Shown: positions 23,350 to 32,193 of the stretch, piece by piece
Numbering within the stretch: position 1 is the stretch's first letter
How the letters are laid out: every line of letters starts with the position of its first letter
From: an uncultured Bacteroidota bacterium
GTDB lineage: Bacteria > Bacteroidota > Bacteroidia > Chitinophagales > Saprospiraceae
Reading direction: 5' to 3'
NCBI GenBank assembly: GCA_937870795.1
Contig: CALMWS010000098.1
Location: forward strand, 1 to 34,889
Length of the DNA: 34,889 nucleotides
Made by a program: the position numbers and the translations under genes
Notes under the pieces: generated by a model
What the model was told of the DNA's origin: nothing
What the model saw: the letters and a program-made list of their open reading frames with translations, nothing else
The model's database searches: none

Positions 23350-24990
23350 ATGAAAAAGACATTTTGGACCTTGTTGGCCTGTTTTTTACTAAGTGCCTTA
23401 ATAGCTCAAAAGCAAACTCTGATATTGGTGCCTGGGAAAAAGGACCTATTGTTGGATACCAACGGAGCCGTGTTTTTTGAGCTCGATGCCCAATATGAGT
23501 TCATCAATTCAGAAATCTACAGTGATGATGGCAGGAATGGTTATCACAGAAATGTAGCTTACCCATTCAATGGTTTCCCATTACTTGTAAAACAGAAAAG
23601 TAGTGGTGATTATTTGTTGTTGGATAAAAGCGGAGAAAGAAAAGCCTGGCTGCAACCTAACTTGAAAGGAGCGGCTCCAAACCAAGGGGGATTTTATCTT
23701 GGTTCAAAAGAGGTGGATGAAAAATTGTATAGATCAACACGATTTATTTTTATGGATGAATCCGGCTATCTTGTCTTCTTAAAAGAAGGATATAGATATG
23801 CTTCTTCCTTTTCTGAGGGCATAGCAGCGGTTAATGCAGGGGGGTGGATGTTTATCAATGACTTGGGGCATGAAGTAAAGATAATACCCGACTCATTGAA
23901 AAATGCGCGAAGAGTAACTTGTTTTCATGAGGGTGTATCCATTGTATTAATGAATCAACCATCAAAAAGTGGCATGCCAGTTTTGAGACCCTATGTGATC
24001 GATGCCAATGGCAATATTTTGGTTAATGTATCGGCTTTGTTCCCGGGTAAGGAAATAAAGAACATACATGCGTTTAAAGGGGGTGTTTCCATGATCGAAT
24101 TTTTTTGGGATTCCAAATTGCCATACAGTGGCAAGCCCATCGCCTTCATCAATAAGTCGGGCAAAGTTTTGTTGGATGTAGACCATGTCATTGATCAAAA
24201 AGTAGGAGAGGGTGGTCATATCATTTTAAGCAGGAGGCAAAAAAATGGTACAGATAAATGGGAAATGTATGAGCCCAATGGAAAACCGATGAAGTTGCCC
24301 GCTGGCGTAAATTACATAAAACCGATCTCGAAAAACTATGTGTATTTTTATTTTGATGATCCAAAAATCAAGTTTAAGAGTTCTTTGTACGAGCTCCATA
24401 CCATGAAATTAGTATATGAAACTACAGGCTATGATTGTAAGGCGGTCATTCACAACAGAGCTTTGCTTACGGGGCCCAATGAAGAAACTAAACTGATACA
24501 TTTAAAAACGGGTGCTATCTTGTATCGGTCATCATTAAAAGATCAGAAAGTGTATGACCTGGACAGGTATACGGGAAAGATGGAAGATATCAGCATTTTT
24601 TATTGTTCAAAAGATGACTGGGTACCCAGGATTGCTGAAATGACAGGGCTCAAGGAACTAAACCTATCCAATTTGACTGTTGAAAAGATTCCGTCTATCC
24701 CCAATAAAGAAAAATTTACCTTGTTGCGAATCAGCAACTGTAGGAAGTTGAAAACGCTGGATATCGGCATCAACCAACTCACAAAGTTGTCAATAAGTGG
24801 TGGCACCTCACTCACTGGTTTAGATAAATTTGTCCAGCAACAAAGACAATTGAAGGAATTGCATCTCATCAATATGGACTTTACTGGAATTGAGAAATCG
24901 AATATTTTGGGTAAATTTCCAAATGCTGTAATTAAAGGAACTGCCAAAGATGCAGATTATGAATTGCAGGAAGTCATTGATGGATTTTAA
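23350..24990 (+). CDS. Secreted WG-repeat-type protein with LRR-like C-terminus
   Basis: Protein of 546 aa. The frame is open from 23317, but ATG 23350 gives a clear signal peptide (MKKTFWTLLACFLLSALIAQ). Residues about 25-400 are WG/KWG-like, with repeated short beta units ending in D..G-[KE] turns (LLLDTNGAVFFELD, LLLDKSGERKAWL, FINDLGHEVKII, FINKSGKVLLDVD). Residues about 430-510 look like leucine-rich repeats (LKELNLSNLTVEKIPSIP, LKTLDIGINQLTKLSIS, LKELHLINMDFTGIE). A WG-type region followed by an LRR-like end is a less usual arrangement. The protein is periplasmic or surface-exposed; no T9SS domain. The following gene starts 16 nt later and encodes a related protein, so they form an operon. 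A near -7 box (TATTTTG) is upstream. Confidence 0.8.
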   Translation: MKKTFWTLLACFLLSALIAQKQTLILVPGKKDLLLDTNGAVFFELDAQYEFINSEIYSDDGRNGYHRNVAYPFNGFPLLVKQKSSGDYLLLDKSGERKAWLQPNLKGAAPNQGGFYLGSKEVDEKLYRSTRFIFMDESGYLVFLKEGYRYASSFSEGIAAVNAGGWMFINDLGHEVKIIPDSLKNARRVTCFHEGVSIVLMNQPSKSGMPVLRPYVIDANGNILVNVSALFPGKEIKNIHAFKGGVSMIEFFWDSKLPYSGKPIAFINKSGKVLLDVDHVIDQKVGEGGHIILSRRQKNGTDKWEMYEPNGKPMKLPAGVNYIKPISKNYVYFYFDDPKIKFKSSLYELHTMKLVYETTGYDCKAVIHNRALLTGPNEETKLIHLKTGAILYRSSLKDQKVYDLDRYTGKMEDISIFYCSKDDWVPRIAEMTGLKELNLSNLTVEKIPSIPNKEKFTLLRISNCRKLKTLDIGINQLTKLSISGGTSLTGLDKFVQQQRQLKELHLINMDFTGIEKSNILGKFPNAVIKGTAKDADYELQEVIDGF

Positions 24991-25006
24991 CATAAAAAAT
25001 TAAGTT

Positions 25007-27757
25007 ATGAGAAGACGGATGTTGGTGGTGACTATGCTGTTTGCATTGATCATTGCAAAGGCGCAAGTGGCAGCTGATATCAGAGTGCCCATTAAATCAG
25101 CCATGAAGATGGGGGTTATTGATGGCAATGAAGTTGTAATTGTGCCCACCATCTATGAAAACGTAGCCATATATCCAGAATTCAAGCTGGTGTTACTGAA
25201 TAAAGATGGCTTGTGGGGGGTATTTGATTGGAAGGGAAAAATGATCCTGGACCATACCATCAGTGCCAACGGCCAGGGTTACAATGGTCGGCCAGAGATT
25301 ATGCGGGTGAAGAATGGCAATCAGGAATTCAAAGGGGTGTCCACCACAGGCTTGTTGTGTGTGATCGATTTATTTGCCAATGTTAGATATTATGTCAATC
25401 CCAATGTCCTATTAAAGACCTATAAAGCATACGGCAATAAGAATATTCAGATGGATTTTAATACGCAAAACATCGATTATACAGCCATCAACAATCTATT
25501 TATGGTGGGAAACAGAGGACTGGGCGTCTCATTTATTGATTCTACTGGAACTGAAATAGTGAGTGAAACATTTGAAGATGGCCAGATCCTGAATGCCAAT
25601 TGTTTTACAGCCAAAAAGGAGGGGAAATTTGCCTTGTTTTTCAAAAACAAACAACTCACCCCACATTCATACGAAAATCGATTTTATAGATCGGAAGATC
25701 ATGCTTTTTATGTGAACAGAAGGTGGAAAGACAGCAATAATAATTCCTTCAATTATTATTACTTATTTAACAAAGAAGGGGCTATCATTGACTCCAGTAC
25801 TTATGTACCATTAATATATAATTGGGGAGTTTTGTTGAATCATAACCCGGGATTCATCGTATATAATGCTAAGTTTGAAAAGCAATTTTCCCATGAAGCG
25901 TACACAGGTGAAGTTGTCAAACTTGGAGAACAGAATTACATTATAACAAGTTTTGAGGGGAAACAAGGGATTATGAATCTCGAAGGCATAGAAGTATACA
26001 AGCCGGAATATAGCGTTACTAAGTATTATGGTAATCGACAATTATCGATTGTCAGGAATGAAAAGGCCGTTTTATTGGATTCAACTTTAACACCTTTTTT
26101 TGAAATGGATAGTGTTACTTCGCTTGCACCTACCCTGCGCAAGAATGTATATATGATTGGTAAAAAACGAGGATGGCAAAACCTTTATGGTTTGGTTGAT
26201 GTCAAAAAGAACATTGTTGAAAAGCCTGAGTGGTCTCAAATTTCGCTAACAGAATGTAATGATTTGGCGGTGCTTAAGACCGACAGTACGACAGTGGTCA
26301 AGAACATAGTTGAAGGCAGGGTCATTGTATCAGCTTCAAAAGACTGGAGGGTGTTGGTGGATTGCAGGTCCTCTATCATTCAGGAGCTTGGATTAGAGAA
26401 AATCATTAAAAACTATGATTTTTCAGGAAAATTACTGGATTCGTTTTCTGAATCACAGAGAAGGGATTGGTATCAATTTGGTCCCCACAAGTACAGAAGT
26501 GAGGAGGTAAATAAGAAGAAGAAGCTTGTCGATAAGGAGGGTAAACAAGTGCTTGCTGCACTCTTTGAGGATATTGAAATGGTGTATGATTTAAAAGCAA
26601 AACAGTCCATTTACATGTGCCAAACTGCCAAAAAAGCGCATCCTTCAGCGGTGGTTTACAACGATCAGCTGAAGGTAATCACACCACCAGGATATTCGAT
26701 GCCGTCAGATTGGTATAGGTACATGGATGAAAACCCGGGCACCCTTTGTGTGGTGAATGATGCAGATGTTGCAAAAAACAAATACTTGTTTCGATTTGGT
26801 ATTTGTGATTATAGCGGTAAGTGGATTGTACCCCCTTTTGTGGGTACCTTTAAGTACATTGAACCCGGTTTATTTATACTTCATTACTACGAAGAAAAAA
26901 AGATCAAATTTTATGACAACAAGGGAAACAAAACGTGTGATGAAGATTTTTTAATGATTGAAAAGGGCCGTGGCTCTGATTTTTTCCAAAACAGGATTTT
27001 GGTGGGTAATGTTAATGATCCTGAATATATGAAGAAGGTGGAGGCCTTAAATCTGGAAAAACTTGAAATGGAGGTGGCAGTAGAGAAGTTAAAGGCCCTT
27101 GGTGAGCCGGACATGCTTTATGGCTACCTAAATAAGAGTGGAAAAAAGGTATTGGATTTAAAATACCGGAAGGCACAGCCTTTTCCTATGAAAGGAATAA
27201 CCACTACAGTTGCCACTGAAAAGGAAGGGAAATTGGTAAGCCAGGTGATTGACACCTCAGGCACTGTACTCTTTGAAGGTGATTTTGATGAAAAGGAGTA
27301 TATTGACTCTATCTATTACAAGGTAAAAAAAGAAGGTAAATGGGCCTTGGCAAACCAACAGGGAGTTGTGCTGACGCCTTATCAATTTGAAGAAATTTAT
27401 TTTGAACGACGAGATAAATATTTTAAAGCAGAGGGAGGGGGCGAGCGATTTATTATATCCATGGACTACAGGATTTTGAATCTGGGTAAATACTACAACG
27501 CATTGATTCAAAAATTAAATGGACTGTATGTGGTAAAATTAATAACGCAGGAGGCCGGTAGTTATCACACCACTGAAAAATTTGTGCTATATGATGAAGA
27601 CTTTGTGAAACGGGGTGAAATTTTGGATGCTAAAGACATTGATGGCGTGTATTATAATTTGCCATTGCCTCCTGGATATGTTCTGGTAAAAAGGGATTAT
27701 ATGGGTAAGGATGTATATCTTTTTGATGTAAAAAGAAATAAGTCATTGTGGAAGTAG
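25007..27757 (+). CDS. Large secreted WG-repeat protein
   Basis: Protein of 916 aa. A signal peptide (MRRRMLVVTMLFALIIAKAQ) is followed throughout by WG-type repeats: DGLWGVFDWKGKMIL, EGKFALFFKNKQLTPHSYEN, EGKQGIMNLEGIEVYKPEY, GWQNLYGLVDVKKNIVEKPEW and KEGKWALANQQGVVLTPYQFEEIYF. Each unit reports, in family terms, a W/F-G-[VL]-[FI] beta hairpin and a following Y/F-[ED] turn. Such proteins are common in Bacteroidota and have no settled function. There is no sorting domain and no lipobox, so the protein is probably periplasmic. It follows the smaller related gene by 16 nt and ends 7 nt before a convergent gene. Confidence 0.85.
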   Translation: MRRRMLVVTMLFALIIAKAQVAADIRVPIKSAMKMGVIDGNEVVIVPTIYENVAIYPEFKLVLLNKDGLWGVFDWKGKMILDHTISANGQGYNGRPEIMRVKNGNQEFKGVSTTGLLCVIDLFANVRYYVNPNVLLKTYKAYGNKNIQMDFNTQNIDYTAINNLFMVGNRGLGVSFIDSTGTEIVSETFEDGQILNANCFTAKKEGKFALFFKNKQLTPHSYENRFYRSEDHAFYVNRRWKDSNNNSFNYYYLFNKEGAIIDSSTYVPLIYNWGVLLNHNPGFIVYNAKFEKQFSHEAYTGEVVKLGEQNYIITSFEGKQGIMNLEGIEVYKPEYSVTKYYGNRQLSIVRNEKAVLLDSTLTPFFEMDSVTSLAPTLRKNVYMIGKKRGWQNLYGLVDVKKNIVEKPEWSQISLTECNDLAVLKTDSTTVVKNIVEGRVIVSASKDWRVLVDCRSSIIQELGLEKIIKNYDFSGKLLDSFSESQRRDWYQFGPHKYRSEEVNKKKKLVDKEGKQVLAALFEDIEMVYDLKAKQSIYMCQTAKKAHPSAVVYNDQLKVITPPGYSMPSDWYRYMDENPGTLCVVNDADVAKNKYLFRFGICDYSGKWIVPPFVGTFKYIEPGLFILHYYEEKKIKFYDNKGNKTCDEDFLMIEKGRGSDFFQNRILVGNVNDPEYMKKVEALNLEKLEMEVAVEKLKALGEPDMLYGYLNKSGKKVLDLKYRKAQPFPMKGITTTVATEKEGKLVSQVIDTSGTVLFEGDFDEKEYIDSIYYKVKKEGKWALANQQGVVLTPYQFEEIYFERRDKYFKAEGGGERFIISMDYRILNLGKYYNALIQKLNGLYVVKLITQEAGSYHTTEKFVLYDEDFVKRGEILDAKDIDGVYYNLPLPPGYVLVKRDYMGKDVYLFDVKRNKSLWK

Positions 27758-27764
27758 GAGAAGA

Positions 27765-29867
27765 TTATTTGTTTTTCACACACCTGCAGGAATAACCAAT
27801 CTCTTTGATGCTGTTGAATTGTCCATCTGTGTTGGCAGAGATACCCGATTGACCGTTTTGATTGGTATCTGAAATTTCAAGTACGACAATGGCATTTTCA
27901 CCATAACTGCCGGCTCCTTTATTAACAGACCACCACGTACCTTTATTGCCTTTATTGCCAAATCTCCAGGAGCCAACCCAAAAATTAGATTCACCTCCGG
28001 GTACCGCATTAAAGCCACTGGAAGCTGTGGGTAGGGTAGAGTTATCCCAAAGTGCAGTGGTTGATAATTTGAGGTTGTTGATGCCTCCAGCTGCCTGTAC
28101 CAGGCTGCTGAAATCTTTGTTGGTTGGGAGGCGCCAGCCGTCTGGACAAATACCTTGTACTGAGCCCTGTGCCCCATATTCCAGGGGAGCTGTGCCTCCG
28201 GAAACTTCTTCAAATGTGTACAATCTGCCATACAAGAGATTGTCGGCATTGTCTTCATCATTGTACCAATGACCTTTGCTTCCTGACTCTGAGTAGCGCA
28301 GATTTTCTGTCATCCAGATCAGATTGCCAATGGTTGCTGTGCAGTATTCATTACCGTCTCTTGGATCTGTAAATTTTTGTGTGCAGTTTGCAATTACAGA
28401 AGGATCCAGGATATTGTCGATGAGCACACAGCCCAAGCCGGCATCAATGTAAATCTGGCGAATTACCTGGTTGGAGGATTGGATGAGGAAGGCATTATCG
28501 GTGTTGCAGAAATAAGTATTAGGCAATTGATTGTTGTCTACCCATATATTATATCCGCCACTGTGAGCTCCATTGCCCGTGGCAAAGTCGGAACCAATAT
28601 TGAGGACGGCGCCTGTGCCATTATTAATAAATGTAACATCGCGGAAGGTGGGGCATGTGTTGATCTCCACAATGGGCCAATCCAGTTTTTTAAAGCGCGT
28701 TTCAAATTCGGGCGATTCAATCCCATAGGAAGAAGGTATCCACCCAAAAACTGGCTGGCCTCCAAAAAATTCTACTTCTGCAAAGGCTACACCCCCGATG
28801 CCAAAAAAAGCATCTAAACCTACACGGGGCTGTGGATTTGAAAAGCTGCCTTTGTGCAAAAGTTCAGTTCTGCCATAGCCATATGCGAAAACACCGCATT
28901 TAACCTGATCAGGGGCTCCCATGATGCCAATAAAGGCATCAAAGCCCATTTTAACTTCTGCTGTGCCAGCACCTGTAGCCTGCCAGCTTGAATTTTGATT
29001 GACCAATGGGTCATGTTGTGTAAAACTATATTGAATGGTATCGGCTGTGGTTTCGTCGTATTTAAAATCGATGGTATAGTCGCCAAAAGTTTTTGAAATT
29101 TCCGGTGTATGTACATCTCCTGATAATTCAAGTGAGCCCACAATTTTTGGTTGAACATAGATGGCCAGACCGGTTGTGGCAATAGGAGCCACTTCAATGG
29201 CCGGAGCTTTGGCATCTCTTTCATAACTTACGGAAGCTCTGGCAACGTAACTTCCGGAGTAACGCAGTTGCAGGTCTTCAAGATGGAAGTGAAATTTTGG
29301 GCTGCCTAAAATTCCGGATGATCCATTGTAAGAGGATGTAAAAAAGGATGCTGTTTGATTGTAGGATATTTCTACATCCATATCGGGTTCGATGTAACCT
29401 GATAGCGAACTATGCTCACCTGTTTTCCATTTATAATTGCTTGTAAAAATATTTCTGGAAACAGCTGTGAAACGATCAGACCTGGTATCGATGGTCCATG
29501 ATTCGTAGGCATCTTTAAGGGTTGCTTGTGTTGTATTAAAGGTAATGTTGTTGTTGTCGTTTTCTATTGAACTCACTTTTCGATAAAAGGCAAGTCCCCT
29601 GGTTGTGCCTGTGCTGACAAGAACATCACCCACTTTGATAACTTTAGCCCATGCTGCCAGCGCAGATGCTTTAATGGAGGTACTGTCAATTTTAATAACA
29701 TCCGCTTCTTGTTCCGGTTTTAAAAGAGTTGTATTTTCATTGAGAACTACATAATTGTCTTTTACCTCTGTTTCAGATTTTATGTCATTGGGATTGAGTT
29801 CTTCACTCTGACAACTGCCCAAAATGATGATGGTTAGTAATAATATGATATATGAGTATTGTTTCAT
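27765..29867 (-). CDS. FISUMP-domain lipoprotein
   Basis: Protein of 700 aa beginning MKQYSYIILLLTIIILGSCQ. LGSC (C19) is a lipobox for signal peptidase II, predicting an acylated lipoprotein. The body (about 60-490) is beta-rich and unidentified; FFGGQPVFGWIPSSYGIES and repeated aromatic/Gly patches are seen. From about residue 500, TDPRDGNEYCTATIGNLIWMTENLRY, RLYTFEEV, CPDGWRLPTNKDFSSLV and the C-terminal ...SCRCVK form the FISUMP (Fibrobacter succinogenes major paralogous) domain, a secreted-protein module common in Bacteroidota and Fibrobacterota. It is the last gene of a three-gene minus-strand group, 9 nt after the fibronectin-III gene. Confidence 0.88.
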   Translation of the reverse strand: MKQYSYIILLLTIIILGSCQSEELNPNDIKSETEVKDNYVVLNENTTLLKPEQEADVIKIDSTSIKASALAAWAKVIKVGDVLVSTGTTRGLAFYRKVSSIENDNNNITFNTTQATLKDAYESWTIDTRSDRFTAVSRNIFTSNYKWKTGEHSSLSGYIEPDMDVEISYNQTASFFTSSYNGSSGILGSPKFHFHLEDLQLRYSGSYVARASVSYERDAKAPAIEVAPIATTGLAIYVQPKIVGSLELSGDVHTPEISKTFGDYTIDFKYDETTADTIQYSFTQHDPLVNQNSSWQATGAGTAEVKMGFDAFIGIMGAPDQVKCGVFAYGYGRTELLHKGSFSNPQPRVGLDAFFGIGGVAFAEVEFFGGQPVFGWIPSSYGIESPEFETRFKKLDWPIVEINTCPTFRDVTFINNGTGAVLNIGSDFATGNGAHSGGYNIWVDNNQLPNTYFCNTDNAFLIQSSNQVIRQIYIDAGLGCVLIDNILDPSVIANCTQKFTDPRDGNEYCTATIGNLIWMTENLRYSESGSKGHWYNDEDNADNLLYGRLYTFEEVSGGTAPLEYGAQGSVQGICPDGWRLPTNKDFSSLVQAAGGINNLKLSTTALWDNSTLPTASSGFNAVPGGESNFWVGSWRFGNKGNKGTWWSVNKGAGSYGENAIVVLEISDTNQNGQSGISANTDGQFNSIKEIGYSCRCVKNK

Positions 29868-29876
29868 TTTGAAAGC

Positions 29877-31883
29877 TTAAAGTTGAACAATCAATTCATC
29901 GCTAAACGGACCCTTTTTACCTTCAGGTGAGATAGCCTGGACCCTGTATCTTGTAATACTTCCTTTAGCAGCAGTATCTGTGTAAGTTAGATTTGACAAA
30001 ACGTTGATGAGTTGTTGTCTTCCTTCTCCAACAGCTTTATAGAGCATGAATTTGTTTAAGTCATTGTCACTGCCGTTTTCAATTTTCAGCAATACGGTGT
30101 TTTCGTTGGCTGAGTAGGTCAAAGTGGGTTTTTGGGGCTTATAACTCAGAGCTGTGATGCTTGCTATATCAACTGCTTTACTGATGAGGCCTCCATCGTC
30201 GACCGCATGGATTTTATATTCATAGGTGATGCCTGCTTTGACCGTTTGGTCTGTAAAAGAAGGTGGGATTTTTGTGAACTGTTGCAACAAATGCCATTCA
30301 CCATCGTGATTTTTTCTCCACAAGTCGTGTCTTACTACATCCCGTGAACTGGATGGCAGGATGGTCAACCTTATGCCTTCTTTCAAAACCTTGTAATCGC
30401 CAATCAAGGCAGGAGAGGGAGGAATGCGATCCGGCCTGCTAATGGCAATGGTATCGGAAGTGGGGCTGCGCATAAAATCATCGTCTATGGCTACTATGAA
30501 ATAATATCTTTTTTCATTCATTAGAGAAGTTCCAATACTGTCAATGTAGATGTGAGAACGATGTGTTTGGGCATTGAGTTTTATAAAGCTCCTTTTTTTA
30601 CCGTCAGCTGCATAAATGTTGTAACCTACCACATCTTTTTCAGGATGCTCGTTCCAGCCAAGGGTTACTACGTCGGAGGAATCAGCATAAGCTACCGGTG
30701 TGGCTGGTTTGGATGGCGGAATCATGTCAAAAACCCTGGTGTAGAGTGGAGTGGAATAAGAAAAATTGCCAGCTGTGTCTGCCGCAATCAATCTGTATTT
30801 GTAAATGCCTGCTATTGTCGGTTTGTCTGTTTTGTGATCTTCTGTACCTTTTGCCCAATTGAGTAAAGTTTCTGTTTTATCGCCAAAAGACCTCTCCAGG
30901 TGGAAGACATGGTGGTCAGAAGTGGGTTCAACGGTCCAATAGAGATTTTTTGTGAGGTGTTCCATTAATGTATCGGCATATAACGATGGACTTGGTGGCG
31001 GTGTTTTGTCGCGACCCATAGCTATGACCGGTTCAGAAGGCAAACTTTCATCACCGAAGGCATCATTGCCTATGATCCTAAAGTATTTTTTTTGATAGTT
31101 GGGGCATGGAGTTGTGAAAGAAATGTATTTTTTTATTTCTGTTAATTTTTGATCCATCATTTGCACAAAGGGAACCTCGTTCAATTTTTTAAACGTTTTG
31201 CCGTCGTCGGATGATTCTATCCAGTAAGAAGTGTAATGATAGTTGTGGAGTTTTTGATCCCAAAACAAAACAATGGAAGATTCTTTTTCTTCTACATTAT
31301 AAATGACTGGTTTAAAAACGGCTTTTTTATGGGTGACAACTTTGTAGGCTATGACATCACCTGCCACTACTTTATAGGCATAATTGGCTTTTGGGTCAAT
31401 GTTATTATCAGTGAATCTTAGACCTGCCGCCTCTGCAGCAAGCGCATATTGATCGGAGACAAGGTGCACCAGCGACCAGCGGTTGTTGAAGTTGTCTGTC
31501 TTTTCCAAAACTGACCCATAATCTGAAAAAGTTGAGTTTTGCCAGTTTCGATAGAGGTTTTCCAGGATTACTACCAGGATTTCATTCTTTTTACCCGAGG
31601 CCGCTGTATTTTCAATTCTGGTGGAATCCCACGGCATAATTTCGGCTAATTTTTCATACTTGCCATTGGTGGATATATTTCTTCGATAAATGGTAACCGG
31701 TTTATTAATATGGTTATACCATAACTTTGCATCGGTATATCCCCACCGCAAAGTAATGGAATCCCGATAGTGTTTGCATTGCAATCGGATGCCTGCATCT
31801 TCGGTCTGCTGGGCGAAACACATTGTGGAAATGACTGCGGTCAGACCAAAAGCCAATAATAGATGGATGGAGCGGATTCTCAT
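29877..31883 (-). CDS. Secreted protein with multiple fibronectin type III-like domains
   Basis: Protein of 668 aa. The signal peptide ends near CFAQ (MRIRSIHLLLAFGLTAVISTMCFAQ). The rest is a chain of beta-sandwich domains with fibronectin III features: YWIESSDDGKTFKKL, FRIIGNDAFGDESLPSEP, YKYRLIAADTAGNFSYSTP, VTLGWNEHPEKDVVGYNIY, YYFIVAIDDDFMRSPTSD, YEYKIHAVDDGGLISKA and RYRVQAISPEGKKGPFSDE. At least four and probably five or six copies fill the protein. There is no T9SS domain, lipobox or membrane anchor, so it is probably periplasmic or attached through partners. It starts 310 nt after the upstream large protein gene and is followed 9 nt later by the FISUMP lipoprotein gene. Confidence 0.85.
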   Translation of the reverse strand: MRIRSIHLLLAFGLTAVISTMCFAQQTEDAGIRLQCKHYRDSITLRWGYTDAKLWYNHINKPVTIYRRNISTNGKYEKLAEIMPWDSTRIENTAASGKKNEILVVILENLYRNWQNSTFSDYGSVLEKTDNFNNRWSLVHLVSDQYALAAEAAGLRFTDNNIDPKANYAYKVVAGDVIAYKVVTHKKAVFKPVIYNVEEKESSIVLFWDQKLHNYHYTSYWIESSDDGKTFKKLNEVPFVQMMDQKLTEIKKYISFTTPCPNYQKKYFRIIGNDAFGDESLPSEPVIAMGRDKTPPPSPSLYADTLMEHLTKNLYWTVEPTSDHHVFHLERSFGDKTETLLNWAKGTEDHKTDKPTIAGIYKYRLIAADTAGNFSYSTPLYTRVFDMIPPSKPATPVAYADSSDVVTLGWNEHPEKDVVGYNIYAADGKKRSFIKLNAQTHRSHIYIDSIGTSLMNEKRYYFIVAIDDDFMRSPTSDTIAISRPDRIPPSPALIGDYKVLKEGIRLTILPSSSRDVVRHDLWRKNHDGEWHLLQQFTKIPPSFTDQTVKAGITYEYKIHAVDDGGLISKAVDIASITALSYKPQKPTLTYSANENTVLLKIENGSDNDLNKFMLYKAVGEGRQQLINVLSNLTYTDTAAKGSITRYRVQAISPEGKKGPFSDELIVQL

Positions 31884-31893
31884 TCCGTTGATT

Positions 31894-31907
31894 TATTTGT
31901 ACAAATA
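31894..31907. promoter_or_regulatory. 14-bp palindrome upstream of the fibronectin-III gene
   Basis: TATTTGTACAAATA is a perfect palindrome 11 bp before the minus-strand ATG at 31883. It could be an operator, but no -7 box of the TAnnTTTG form accompanies it. Confidence 0.3.
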
Positions 31908-31971
31908 TGTAAATATGTTGTAGGAATGGCCTAATTAAAACAGGTAGAGGGGAAAAATACTGGAAATCATA

Positions 31972-32192
31972 TAGGGGGTAGGGACTAGGGGTTAGGTGCT
32001 GGAACTCGTAATTTTAAATTCGACATTCGTAATTGAAAAATAGGGGATAGGGACTAGGGGCTAGGTGCTAGAACTCGTAATTCGTAATTGAAAAATAGGG
32101 GATAGGGACTAGGGGTTAGGTGCTAGAACTCGTAATTTTAAATTCGTAATTCGTAATTGAAAAATAGGGGCTAGAGATTAGGGGATAGAGGG
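31972..32192. repeat. Composite tandem repeat, three 55-69-bp units and one partial
   Basis: Units: 31972-32040 (69 bp), 32041-32095 (55 bp), 32096-32164 (69 bp) and partial 32165-32192. Each begins TAGGGG and GGGACTAGGGG-like sequence, continues with TTAGGTGCTAGAACTCGTAATT, then one to three CGTAATT/TTTAAATT heptamers, and ends with TTGAAAAA. The 14-bp length difference equals two heptamers. CGTAATT is the reverse complement of the AATTACG of the 1-156 and 19649-19721 repeats, and GGTGCTAG is shared with 19107-19152. The region fills almost all the space between two minus-strand genes; no gene or clear promoter is seen apart from it. Confidence 0.93.
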
Positions 32193-32193
32193 A

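Noticed and set aside
27776-28261. 161-codon minus-strand open frame within the FISUMP gene
   Set aside because: It is a shifted frame of a gene with a clear domain and reads as low-complexity translation; no signal or family resemblance.
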